Positions 1 to 13,300 of a DNA stretch of 64,000 nucleotides are shown in pieces (positions within the stretch are counted from its first letter, which is position 1; each line of letters opens with the position of its first letter). Both the position numbers and the translations under genes were made by a program. Origin of the DNA: Ianthella basta (Eukaryota > Porifera > Demospongiae > Verongiida > Ianthellidae). A model generated the notes under the pieces. It saw only the letters and a program-made list of their open reading frames with translations. It ran no database searches and was not told the origin of the DNA. The stretch covers positions 3,877,121 to 3,941,120 of the forward strand of contig OZ025881.1 of the NCBI GenBank assembly GCA_964019415.1. The letters run 5' to 3'.

Positions 1-94
1 CCAATAACAGCAGCAAAATATCCGTACTTTGGTTGCTGATTTAAATTCACAGACGATAGCTAGGCAGAGTGAAGGCAGACATACATGTGGAGAT

Positions 95-301
95 TGATAC
101 TGGAGAGGCGGACGAAGGTTTTGCACCACCTGTGCAACTGATGAAGAGGGCACTTGGATTTGCTGTGACAGTTGTTCCAAATGGCATCATGATCTTTGTT
201 GTGTAGGGCTATATCTGACTCTATCAACCTTGTCCAGTTCTTTTGGAAGTGCGCTGAATGTTGATCCATGGCTGTATTACCGATCTTATCCATTTAGCTA
301 A
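95..301 (+). pseudogene. PHD-finger fragment (partial gene or transposon remnant)
   Basis: One open frame from about 95 to the TAA at 299-301 contains a PHD zinc-finger pattern: Cys-x2-Cys (CTTC), an acidic stretch, then WICCDSCSKWHHDLC, giving Cys-x2-Cys followed by His-x2-Cys. PHD fingers bind histone tails and also occur at the ends of transposon-encoded proteins. No start codon or further zinc ligands can be joined to it, and the frame upstream is closed by a stop just before the segment, so this could be an internal exon of a gene lying off the window or a decayed transposon piece. The finger pattern is seen directly; any function is inference. Confidence 0.45.
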
Positions 302-1301
302 ATGAAGTTTAAATGAAAGCACAGTAATTCCTACCGTGGTACCATGCATGGCATTTATCCCTTGTTTCTGTGTAGCACACATCAGCATTCCAGCACCCAA
401 GCCTTATAGCTATAACAAGCCCTCATAGAGACCATACCCCGTGCGTGTGGAGAATGTGTAGACCTAGCTATATATTATTACTATTATGTCTCTTTCCATA
501 TACAGACGCAAGCCGTCTGCAACTCTTTGCGCATAGTTATGGCCACTGACCATCTAGTCTGGCTTTCTAGACCGTCCGTACGCACCCAGAGGCATGGAAG
601 GAGAGGGACAGTCGTCGATCATATACAGGCTGTTTTTTAGCGAAACCTATGTTTTAGAAGCTACACGAGCCCTTGAAAGTGCCTTAATCTTGCAAACGGC
701 CCAAAAGTGCGGACAGACAAACTGGCTATGGTTTCATGTAGCAGGTGCCCTAGAGGATTGCGCAAGAGTTGTGCAATCCTCATAGCGAGCCACCTCACTT
801 GATTTTCCATTATTTGGCTAGCGGCTGCGGTCCTCCTGTGTCTATGCTACAGTGGGCAGACCCTTCTGCAATACCTAGCGGGCACCCGCTACATGAAACC
901 AGAGCCAACAAACTGAGCCACAAACCGATAGATCATCACCTCACCAAATTACTTCCTTCTGGTGAAAACTAGCCCTTAAAAGATTCACACTACTCGACAT
1001 TTTCAAAGCTTGCTTTCCTTACCGTCAATGATCTCTTTTGCACCAAACTCATTATTGGTTGCCCAACTTCTGGATATCATTGAAGCCGTTACTTCCATGT
1101 GTGTAATATATATTATTAAGCTTCATGTGTTTGTAAAGATTCAACTAGTACTGTCTCCGTAACACCACTGTTAATCTTTCTGCCAAGTCCTCTTATGTAC
1201 TGTATGTGGGAGATTGTCACATACTAGGCCTGGTAGCTACTATAGGTTATCAGGGTGTGTGCTATACTTCAAGTTGCCTCATATTGCCCTAACATGTAGG
1301 T
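302..1301. other. Gene-free stretch, nothing recognised
   Basis: Short open frames only (for example 594-785 and 769-972) with no recognisable domain. It probably holds the promoter and 5' untranslated sequence of the kinase gene that starts at 1302, but no clear core promoter motif was identified. Confidence 0.4.
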
Positions 1302-4300
1302 ATGGCTGCCATGACAAGCTCACAACAGGAGTACTTTCTCCTCCTAAATGATGTACCAATTGCAAACACTAACAATGTCTTGAGAAATTGGCTCAATAGT
1401 CTGAATGCTGGACATGTTGTGAAAGGGAAATTGCTGGTGAAGAATATCCAGCTGCGTGATGGCAGCTATGCTGTGTACAGCTTAGCCTCTGACAGAAACA
1501 TGAAGGTAACCTGCAGCAGCAAGGATGTAGCTCCACTCTGCGAAGATGAGTATGAATGGCTTGTTGCAATCGAAAAGCCTATTGATCGTCATCAAGTCTA
1601 CATTCAGAGAGACAAGTTTGATGCTGTTAAAAAGTTGCAAGTAGGCATTAAAGTGTTGGTCTCACTGCAAGTCCAGGCAGGAGCCACACTCGAGCTGCCA
1701 ATTTGCTCCAGTCGCCAGGCAACCGTACAATACATTGGTCCTGTCCAGGACAAGCCAGGAAGATGGATTGAAGTGGAACTGGAGGTAAAGCACAAAGCAC
1801 TCCTGTAAATGAGGGTATAGCAATTGCATTTGTCTCTAATATATTGCAGTACACATGGTGTTATTGCAGATCCATACTATCCCTTAGGGGCCTAGAGAGC
1901 AAACTATATATACTTGCTGTTCTGCAGTGTACATACATTTGTACTGCCTGCCTTTTGCTTAGTCTCGCACGCCAGCCCTTCCTGCCGGGGGGAGGGAAGG
2001 TCTGTTGGCCAAGTACACATATATTAATATGGCGCGTTGGAATGCAATTATTGCATCACACAATAGGAGAACTAGGAGCTGACGCGTGAGACTACCTTTT
2101 GCTAGCCATCTGTATGAGCTATTGCACCGCTTATCATGTCACACGCTGTGATTATTAAATTTGCTATATTAGTCAATTATTGGAAGTGATGTACTGATAT
2201 TGTTCCTTGTTAGGAGAAGCATGGAAGCTCTCATGAAACATTCAAAGAGTCCCGCTATTTCAAGTGCAAAAAGGGATTTGCTGCCCTTCTGCCTGCCAGC
2301 CACATCCTGTCAGTATTGCAATCCACCCACAAGAAGCTCCTGTTTTCACACGAAAAATCCATAACAGATCGGAGCTTTTATCTAGATGATCAAATTGTCG
2401 TTTTTGACAAAGATGGAAGACAAGTACCAGGAATAGTCAAATGGGCTGCAGAATTTCCTAAGAAGTCTGGGAATAGAGGCTACATCATTGGGATTGAAAC
2501 AGTAAGAAGTTGCCATGCCCTTAAGTCATTTAGTGCCTATATGCAGAAATATTTTTCATAAGTTGCTGTTTATATAATTATGTTACTTGCACTGTATATA
2601 GTTGTGGCTACAATAGATCATGCCTAGTCACACCTAGCGTATAAAGTTATCACATCATGTACAGGATATGATGTCCTGTGTCATAGCTAGCCTATAGATG
2701 TAGAGTGCTTACAGATTTGCTTACTTTCTGTAGAACAAGCCCATTAAGAAGGAGAAGGTTAGAGAGCATATTCATAAGATGGGCCACCATTTTCAGGAGC
2801 GTGACGAGAAGAAGCACACCTACCTTGCTGTACCAGAGCAGTCAGTGCTAAAAGAAGGAGATGGTACACCAGTTGATCTGCATCCTAAGTCTATGGATGC
2901 CAGTAAGCCTTCAGAAATGCCTACTTTGACTCCAGCTGTTGCCACTGGCAATGCTTTGGAGTCTGACTATTCCACCATGCAAGTTATTAACAAGCTGGAG
3001 GAAGCTGTTGAGGACACAGTGCTAAGAACATTTGGGATGAAACGTGACAGATTTGAAGTCCAACATGAGCAGTGCCAGAGACTGGACAGGCAGCAGCATG
3101 AACATTACCCAGGAACCACCAGTTCAGGGGTAAATAGTGCCAGTCAGCATCACTTTGACCATGATCAGTGTGGAGAAGAGATCCAGGAGTATCACAGATT
3201 GCCTCATCACAGAAGACGTACCTATTCCTTTGAGAGGCAGACCTCTGAGATGCAGCAGGCAGCTCAGGTTGTCCCTCCTTGCCCAAGCTCACACAGCTTA
3301 TAGAAGTAGGCACTGCAGTAGAGCTGGTAGACCCACCAGGATATGGTACCATTAGATGGATAGGGAAGTTCCCTGGTGTGAATCAAGATATTGCTGGTGT
3401 TGAAATGGTGAGCTGTGCAATTGTATTCCCGGACTTCAGTATCCCCAGTAGTGGGATTCATCCGCTAGTATACAAGTATGTGTAAGTGTTCAAAAACACG
3501 TGGTATTGGTAGCTGCATATCATTCAGCAATATTATTTGATGCCTTAATGTATAGAAGGTACTTACATACAAAGATATTGCACAGCTACAGTCTGTTATC
3601 CTTCCATATATAATACAGCTATGCTATATGTACAGCTAGCTGTTAGCAAACAACTTCACTCGCTATTAGTATACAGTGTAACTACACACAGTACATGTCA
3701 GCAGGTTCCTTGCAATATCACATTGCATGTGTTTCTGCTGCAGCAAACAAGTGTGGATAGACACAGCAATAGTTCCTGTAAGGGTGAGCCTTACTTCAAC
3801 TGTAAGGATGGACATGCAGTTTTCGTTGTTCTCAGCGGGCTGCTGCCAGACAAACGGCATAGAAAAGAACAGTCATCCGGCGACAGTAAGCCATGTAATT
3901 GTGCACTTAGTCACACTGCATGCATTGTTAAGGCCTTCAGGATTCGTTAAGTGTGGTTGTGGTTTATGTCACTAATAGCTGAGTGACACTTACTAGTTTA
4001 TTCATGGAGTCCCAGTGCAGTTTGTACATCAGTTCTCAGGGTATGTATTGGTTTTTGTGTTATTAGATTCTACTGTGGAAACTTCACACTCTTGTGATAG
4101 CAAGGACCAAGTGACAGAGATCAAGGCAAAGGTCCGTTGCCACAGTGAACAGAATGCAACAGTCCAGGGGCAGGCTGTACTTACCCACACGGATGCTGCC
4201 AATGAGAGGGATGTACAGCTCAGCAAACACAAGAGACAAATAAGGGGAGGTGTCAGTGGCAGCTGTGAAGAGGCTCTTGAGACAAACATTATCAGTTGTG

Positions 4301-5166
4301 AGGAGGAACTTCAGGCTAAGGACCAAAAGATTAAAGAGCTACAGCAAACAATCACTAGTCTCAGAGCAGATATAGAGCAACTTCAGAAGGAAAAGGAATA
4401 TACAACGAGACTCTGGACCATTCCTGAAGCTGAGCTTGAAGTGACCGCAACTGTACTGGGGAAGGGAGCATATGGGGAGGTGCGAGTGGGGGTCTACCAT
4501 GGTGACCGAGTGGCAGTGAAGAGGCTACACGATGTCATTGCAAGTGACTACTATCACAAGATGATCCAGAGGGAGATGGGGATTGCTGCTCACCTGAGAC
4601 ACCCCAAGCTTGTCCTCTTCATTGGTGCTGTCACCACGGGCAACCTCACCATAGTAACGGAGCTGATGGAGACCAGCCTTCGCTCTGAGCTGGAACATGG
4701 GCGCCTCAAGGAAGCCCACCTTCTCCCCATCAGTCAAGACATAGCCTGTGCCCTCTGCTACCTCCACTCCCTCTCTGAAACCATCATCCACCGTGACGTC
4801 AGCAGTGCCAATGTGTTACTCAACTCCAGACAGGGAGACTGGATTGCCAAACTGGGTGACTATGGCTCAGCCAACATCCTGGCCAAGGTACAGACGGAGG
4901 GCCCCGGCTGTCCTGTGTATGCTGCCCCTGAAGCAAGCAGGCCAGAGGAGCAGGGACCCAAGATGGACGTGTACAGCTATGGTGTGCTCCTACTGGAGAT
5001 GTGCTCCGGCACTCTCCCTTGTGACCTCCCAGCCATCCAGCAAGCAGTGCACACCTGGGGACAGCCGAAGCGTCAGCTGGGAGTGCTGGCCTGTCAGTGC
5101 ACTCACCAGAGCAGAGATAGGCGGCCTCACATGAGGGCAGTGGTCACACAGCTCGATGGAATGTGA
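1302..5166 (+). CDS. CYLD-like triple CAP-Gly / TKL kinase fusion protein
   Basis: Six exons (1302-1784, 2214-2501, 2734-3129, 3297-3407, 3744-3885, 4067-5166) join in phase to 839 codons plus stop. Residues 1-160 resemble the CYLD N-terminus; CAP-Gly 1 spans exons 1-2 (ATVQYIGPV, then RYFKCKKGF), a second CAP-Gly-like unit ends exon 2 (GYIIGIET), and the third spans exons 4-5 (YGTIRWIGKFPG, then YFNCKDGHAVFV), matching the NEMO-binding CAP-Gly of CYLD. Exon 6 starts with a coiled coil and continues into a kinase of about 240 residues: G-loop GKGAYGEV, VAVK lysine, HRDVSSANVLL catalytic loop, DYG in place of DFG, and AAPE. The HRD..N, DxG and lysine are present, so activity is plausible. The USP protease of CYLD is absent. 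The exon 3 donor is the least certain junction; a longer exon 3 reaching about 3290 is possible. Exon 5 to 6 phase agreement supports one protein, but two genes cannot be excluded without cDNA. Confidence 0.72.
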
Positions 5167-6454
5167 CTGGAAATGTTAGGAGTGGCCATGGGACACTTCA
5201 TGCAGAGCTGCCTTTTATTTTGTATACTCTTTAAGCAATAAGTAATGTACCTCTTGGCATGCAGTATATACAGTAGTAGCTATGCTGATTCTTGAGTTGT
5301 TGTACAACATAATATTATACTTACACAAGAGATTTTCATAAACCATCATCACCTCCAGTTTGTGTGTATACTATAATCATGCATTTTCCATGCTTGTACT
5401 TGTGTATAATTATAATACTGTGTATGCATGCACTTTATAACACATGACATGACAATTGTATATAGCATTACACACACATTATACACATTCAATACTGTAG
5501 TTGCATAATTATGCAATAGTAATGATGGTCATGTACAGTACATGTAATATATAGAGTATAGTCAATGAAAAAGATATTATGTCAACAATGGCAGTCACAT
5601 TTTAGTGTAGGAAGAGTCCGCGTGTATATACAGCAACAGAATACCTCTCACTATAATTATTGGCATTTGCAAGCTAGCGTACCAGTGGAATAGGCAAAGC
5701 AGCCACTACTTTCTACAAACAGCTATAGCAGCACTCCTTGTACAGGAGCAACACCTGACCTGCAGCATGAGGTGGTGGTGCACAGCACTGAGTTTCCCTC
5801 TGCTGATATCATCGATGTGTAACTAAACATGCGAGGCTGTTGGACAGGAGGCCTCCACCAGTGTCCAGTGCATGACCATGCCCTAGACTTGATGGACAGA
5901 CATAGCATGCCATCAAACTCTTACCAGTCAAATGCACAACTATAGTATTGACATGAGAATAACAGGCAGTGTGCATGTATGCCTACATGATAGTAAGTCC
6001 TGTAAGTCCTCCTGAGACACTTTGGTGTAGAAGGCTGGTAGGCGTAATATCCAGTGATAGCCCTTGTTCAACCTAGCCTTGCCTGGCCATTGCAGTGGCT
6101 TACTGCAATAAACTGACCTCTCATGATAGTAAGTACTGCATTGACTGTGAAATCACTTGCACATGCAAAAAACTAAATGAGCAAATGCCTTTAGTATTAA
6201 AGATAGATACAGCTACGTACGTAGTGCAGCAAACTGACCTGCAATTACAGTACACAGCTACAGCTCTACACATGGCAGGTTACAAGCTGCAAAGTACTTT
6301 AAAATACAGAAAAAATTCACTGTTAAGTGTTTCATAGCCATTGTGTTACTAACCACACCAGCACACTAATATCATGTAATAAAGTGTCCCAGACTAAGCC
6401 CTGCCATTCACAGCACCCAAAGTCCCATAACCTCCAGCTAGCTATTGTAGCACA
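5167..6454. other. Convergent intergenic region
   Basis: Lies between the stop codons of the kinase gene (+) and the RBCK1 homologue (-). No coding sequence recognised. AATAAA hexamers occur on the plus strand near 6107 and 6379 and on the minus strand near 5213, so overlapping 3' untranslated regions are possible, but none of these sites can be assigned with confidence. Confidence 0.4.
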
Positions 6455-9400
6455 TCAGTGACAATTCCCACAGCGTGGCGTACACTTCTGTCTATTCACT
6501 CCACATTTGCACCCCCCACTGATGTCACCACGACCCTGCAGGGGTGAGGAGGGAGACATTAAACAGGGTACCAGGGTTGGTGTTAGAGTACCCAAACCCA
6601 AAAACCAGTCCCTATTCCCATTCCACTTGGAAGGGAAATAGGGCCTGCAAATGTTGGGGTTTCAAAGCCGTTGACTTCCACTGCATGATTTCATGTGGCA
6701 CCAATCAGATTGCAGAGTCGTTCGCATCACTTAAATATTGGCAGTACATGGCTATAACAATTGAGTCCTGCCAGGGATCAGCTTGCCTGTTGACGAGAGC
6801 TGCTTTATTGTGTGTGGGGAGGCTGCAGAAATAAAAAATGGATGTGTTCTTCACATTTGCTGGTCATAGAGACAGAATCATCGAATGGCTATCAGATCGG
6901 TCCGGGCTTACCACTAAAGAGGAAGATTTCCCTGTTTTGCCTGCAGGTGGGTGTGAGCAACTTTGGTAGGCCAACAAAGGCATCTTTCCCACTGAATAAG
7001 GCACACACACCTTTTTCTCTGTTACTACGTAAACCAAGTGGGCCGTCCGTGCCAATCTACAGCTGTACGCAATTGCCTTCCTAAGCCTCAACCGTGGCAC
7101 CTGCTTAGAAACAGTGTTGTGAAACTACTTCCAAATTGGTCATAGTCATGTGGATTGTGACAGAATAGAAGTCAACAGCTTCAACCCCCCCCCCCCCCTC
7201 CAATGTTGCCAGGCCCTACTTCCCAAGCATAAGTCAGAATGGAAACAGGGACAGGGTACAAGGCTAGTGTTAGAGCTGACATATTGCGTGGTCTAGGTTG
7301 ATTGATGCCTTGTGGTGCGTGTACTGTTGTGGTTCACATCCTTAACTTAGGCAACATGCTCGTATGCACGTCATCTTTGTATGGCTGTTTTTACACCATA
7401 AGTGATTGGGCATGAGCAGTTCTTAGTGGAGTGCATGTCTCATGCAAAAGCAAGATTAATTGCTTCCACTTACTTACAAGCTGTTCCTAACATGTCAGAT
7501 GCAACCTCAGCAAAAGTGTATTATATGTTTTCTAGGTTTCTCCCTGTGGAGTACTCTACCTACCAAAACATACTCAGTGCCCTCCGTATAGTCATACAAT
7601 GACAAAGTAAGTCCATTCCTGCAACTAATTCATGTCCAAACTATCATACTCTACTAGCACCACTTCTGTTTCTTTGTTTCCCTACTACACCTTTATGTCA
7701 GATTCAAAACAACAGTGCAGTTACCAAACATTTGATTGCGTGCTACAGCTATTATATGTATATTTCTGTATACTTAAACTTTCTTTCCATGGCACATACA
7801 GTAGATTAGTAGACCTGTTGTGGCTAAAGGGTTCAAAATAAGATTTCATGACTTGACCAACTGAGTCTATCCTACCTTTGGTCCCCAGCGTGGTCCCTTT
7901 GTGGCCCAGCAGAGCTCAGTCTTGCACACACTGCACTTGATCCAGTCACAGCCTTCCTTCTTCTGAACAATCACCCCACACTGGGAACATCGCATAGCAT
8001 CCCCCTTTGTCAACATTTGCTACAGATGCAAGAAGAAAAGACAAAGTGAGACAGAGAGTTAGCAATACAGGTAGGCAGGCCTCAAAAGTGAAGAAAACTT
8101 TAAAATTGACCAATATAAGTCCATGTGAAGCCTTTGATTGGTCTGCAGTTTGTTGAAGGAAGTCCGCATTGTGCCCTTTGTCAATCTACATAACACTTGC
8201 TCGGCCATTCCATAAAAAAACATAGGTATGTAATTTGTGCCAAGTATGGTATGTGTAGTCCAAGGCAAGCATTTGAATGCACACATTCACACCAAACATA
8301 CATCATGCAGTTAAACACTACTGAACCTGCAGTAACATTCACTGTACCACCCCACCAGAGCTCAGAACCATCCCTCCATTGTGTATACCAGGTCAAAGTA
8401 CGTACCTCCAGGAACTCCTTGGTGGCTCTGGCTGCCTCATCGTTGGCTGCCTTCCTGGCAAGGTCGTCCTGATACTCCTTACAGTTCATGCCCTCGTGGA
8501 TGGCCTTACATGTCAGGCAGTTGGTCTTATTGCAGATGGGGCAAGGGAAGTGGTTGACGTCATCCTCATACACGCACCATCCAGGGCAGTCTGTTGTCAC
8601 ACAGTGGAAGGAGTCGGCCATGACTGCCTCTGCCTTGGCTATTCCTCGGTGCTCAAACTTTTCAAATTCTTCCTCTGTCAGTACCTATACAGAAAGAAAG
8701 CAGAATGTTGGAGGGCGGATGCAGGGGAGGGAGTAACACACTGGAGTTTGGAGGTTGAATGGTAGGGAAATGGACAAGAGTGGAAGTGAAGGCACTGGAC
8801 TGAGAAGGGTATCAATGCACTGAACATCAAGTTGTCCAACAATGACATCCTGGACATGTGATATGCTGCATGTGGTTGCTTACTCCTCTGATCTCCCTCT
8901 CAGTGATTATACTGCCACAGGGGTAGTCAGCAAATGGACACGTGACCTCAGCATCCTCACTGTTCACAATGGATCCTCTGAGGCAGTCCCTTCATACAAC
9001 CAAAATGGAAGAGCCACTATAACACATGGTCATACTGTACCAGGAGTGGTTGGAACAACATAGTGACCAGTGCACAATACAGATGTTTTCTATGGGGTGC
9101 CATTTGTAAAAATATTCAATGAAAAGTGCATCTATCATAGATCACTGGATGTATGCAGAGATCACTGGATGTATGCAGAGATCACTGGATGTATGCAGAG
9201 ATCACTGGATGTATGCATAGATCACTGGATGTATGCAGAGATCACTGGATGTATGCATAGATCACTGGATGTATGCAGAGATCACTGGATGTATGCATAG
9301 ATCACTGGATGTATGCAGAGATCACTTGATGTATAACTTGTGATCCATGTCAGTACTAGAATTTACCAAATATACTGTACTGTAAGTACGCATAATAAAT

Positions 9401-10250
9401 CAGTATAAAATTGTGCAAGCGCTCCTTAGTACTGGTACCAGTGTGGACAAGCAACTGAAAATAGTCTGTACCCACCAGCCCTACAGTGCAGGGGAGCATG
9501 ACCAATCATTCATGCCAGTGCCATACTGTACATGTACAGTTACTTCAAAGTTGTGTAGCATGCACTGTGGAAAGTGCCACTGCATACATGTTCCAATACA
9601 TACATAGCTTACGTACTTGCAGAACATGTGGAGACACTCCCTCAACATCACACCTTCTCCAGGCTCAATATCTTCGAGGCACACCGAGCACTCAAAAGCC
9701 TCTATGTTCTCAATGATGTCTTTAAAGTCTGTAGCTTGGAGTGCCTGGAAGTTCTTCACTCTCTCCTCCTCACGACGCCTTCTTTCCTCCTCAATATTCT
9801 ACATGCACACATGCGCAGGGAAACACTCACATGCTAAGGTACACTGATGCACCATGTGCAATCTCAAATAATACTCATTACAAGAATGTGAAAATAAAAG
9901 CAAAACCTCTAAATGTACAACACTCAGTTTGCCACAGTCAATTTTAGTGGTGTGGTGTCTGTGTAATCAGTCCACGGCATGACGGAAGAGAGAGGTCACT
10001 GCAGGGTGGACACAAGGCAGAAACCTCTAGTCACCAAGTGCACCTACCCTATACAGTACCTCCTCTAGCAGTGGGAGCTAGTGTTGGGTGAAGTCATATG
10101 CTCTAGGACTAGTTATTCACATTACACCAAACACCCGCAATGGAACTAACTAGCAAGCAACCATGAGGTCTGTGGCAGTGGCAAGTGCATCAAAAGAGGA
10201 ACCTGCTCCCATGCACCCAACCACACCCCACACCCACACTCACACACTTA

Positions 10251-10313
<63 letters not shown>

Positions 10314-10320
10314 CCACCTA

Positions 10321-10385
<65 letters not shown>

Positions 10386-13300
10386 CACATATATCACACT
10401 GCACCACCCACCCGTCTCATGGATTCCTCATCCTGGTCCAACTTCCTCATCAGCTCCTTTTCTGAGTCATCAAACTGGTAGTCCAGAGGTGGCTGGTAGT
10501 CCGCAGGCCGAGCAGCTGAGCATATCTCACAGCCAGGGCGAGCAGGCTTGTTGACGAAAGTGCAAGTGGGGCATGCCCAGCCAACTGGGCCTGCTTCAGG
10601 TGATGCCACTGGTACATCAATTCCAAATATGATTGGACGGGAGCCACTGTCAGACTTCTCGCTACCAGGTTCAGGGCCTGTACAAGTGGTACAACCAGCA
10701 TTGTGAGTGACAAGTATGTCAGGTAACACAGTCACATACGAGGTGAGGGTGACATGGTCCGTTTTACCTGGCGGTGCTGCACGCCGAGGCTTTGCAACTG
10801 GCAGGGGTGACTGTGCAGCATGCACTTTAGACGGTGCTGGTGGTGGCAGGTCACGGAACATGTCCACAGCACCATGTGGGGTCTGAGGAGTTGAAGGGTA
10901 AAGGATGGCACACACAGTGATACATCTAAACACACAGAACAGCAAGTGTACCATCATACAACTGCTTTTACGTACATGCTGTCTTGCATATCTTCACACA
11001 CACACACACACTTTTGTAGTCCCAAAATATTAACAGCAATTTGGATGGAGATGCTCTCTGAAGCTTAGCATATGGACACTAACACAATACTCCGACATGT
11101 TCTACCCACCCTAGCAGGGCCTTCCTTCTCCTTCTCCACACGGTGGTCATCCTGTTCCTGCTGCTGGTGCTCCATCTTGTCCCGGTACGAGTCATAGTTG
11201 ATGCGGTCCAGGTTGCCCTTACGAGCCTTTACTACATACATGAACACTTCAGCATCGGGCGCTCCCCCAACAAGGTTATCCACAAGGTCCTCATCTCGAG
11301 CAAGGCGCTTGCCAATGATCCACTTCTGGACTTCTCGTGGGAGAAGGTTGCTATGTTCCACCTACCAGTAGAGGTGAGACATACTAAACTGCACGCTAGT
11401 GATTAATGAAGCCTCTAACACTAAGAACTAATTCAGACTGCTGTGTAGCAGCTGGTGCATGTCTTCAACCCTCCACAGGGTGTGGCACCTGCAATGCAGC
11501 ACAGCTGGCTCACGGTGGGGGCTGAGATGCCGCTGCTGTAGCAGATCACGTTTGTTTGCACACCTCTACTAACCTCTAATTTGAGGTCTTTAACTTTCCA
11601 CTTGCGGCTGGCGTGGACAATAATGATCGCAGGCGGGCTAGTGCTCTGCTGGCTCTCAACTGTCACTTGCAGCCTAGAGGAGGGAGGAATCAAGTCACCT
11701 GTAGCCAATATTGCTTACATTAGCCATGTTGCCTTACAATAACATCTAAGATATGCACATACACATCTCTTCACTGCTGGAGACACTCCTGTTGTGGACG
11801 GCGATTGAAAGAGCAGCTGCAGTTTAAGAATCCCCTGTGCATCTTAGTTTTAAGGTCATCTTTGAATGCACTGCAGTCAGCCTTCAGCTTCTTCAAACAA
11901 ACTGCGTGCGACAACCCAAGCAGTCGGTATTCTCCCGCAAGGCTGCTTCCAGCTGGCTCAGTATTAACCTATCAAGGTACTGTATGTTTGGGTACCACTC
12001 TTCTCCCGCAGACCATACTTGTCTCTTGCTGTGCATGTTTAAGTGCACATCAAAACACTCGCTGCTACCTAATCTAGTATCTGCACATCGTGCGTGAAGT
12101 TCCGATTAATCATATCCATCAGCAAACTTTTTTAGACCTTGTTTGCCTTTCCTGGATAAGCACCTGGAGGAGTGGGTCTAGCACGCTAGACTAATTTACA
12201 CCCAGTACACACAACCCAAAATTGGCTACAGCATACTCCGGCTCACTCTCACCTAATGCAGTCCTCAGAGCTGTCACAAGGCAACTCCTTCTTCTTCTCC
12301 TGGCAGGTTCCACTTAGTGCTACTTGACCCACATGCTTTGGGTACTGCATCAGCCGGTCCACCATCTGATATGCCCTTGTTCCATTGTTAGCATTGACGG
12401 CTATAGTCAGCTCAGACAGCCATAAATCTGCAAATACGTATGACAGAACAATGCATTCAAAGTACCATTCCATGATCTAGATGATAATACCAGGCTTTTA
12501 CACACATGCACACACTCCATGCTAATATTCTATATCGCCAGTATACACATATGCATACACACTTGCTAAGAAAACCATCTGCCATACACACATAATTCAT
12601 TCGACTTGCTCCGACTTCCGCATTCGACTACATATTTCGTACATACACATACAAACACGCACGCACGCACACATGCACACATTTATACTACTACCATTAA
12701 CACTGCCTCTACCATGATGTAGACATACCATGTATAATGCATTTCCTTACTCAAGTCTCCAGCTGACATGCTGCCTTGGATGGCCTTTTCAGCTTCAGAT
12801 ACTCCACGATTAAACTGCCGTGAGCTTTGGCCAGTAGCATCTGCAACAAAAACACAATACATCAGTAATCTGGTTTGCTATACCCTACTTCCTGCTCGTC
12901 ACTAGCATGGGGTAAATGAGAAAGTACCCCCAGGTGTGGGCAGGTAGTAGGGATTGCAATCCAGACTAGCCTGGCTGTGAACAATGGGATTGACTAGAGG
13001 CTAGGTCACAAATAGCCTGAAAAAAGTGGAGATGGCTAACAACTGAATCATTTGACGAGCAAGTACTCGTAATAGTTATCACTGATGGCTACGACCACAC
13101 CCTCCCAATTGAAATCGCACAGAAATTGCTACTGTAGCCTACCAAATGAAAAAGGTCCTACATGCTGCCTGGCTCGCTAGACCACCTCAACTATGCACCC
13201 AGGGACCTTTCTTTAGGCAGTGTAAAGTTGGACAGGGTAGCAGGCCACACTGCCATACAACCAATCTCACTAATTCAACACACCCACTTACATGCGTCTT

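Noticed and set aside
4748-5134. 128-codon alternative frame inside the kinase exon
   Set aside because: It overlaps the kinase domain in another frame, without conserved motifs.
10163-10481. His/Thr-rich frames in CA tracts, likewise at 29.6 kb, 40.3 kb and 53.0 kb
   Set aside because: Dinucleotide repeats only.
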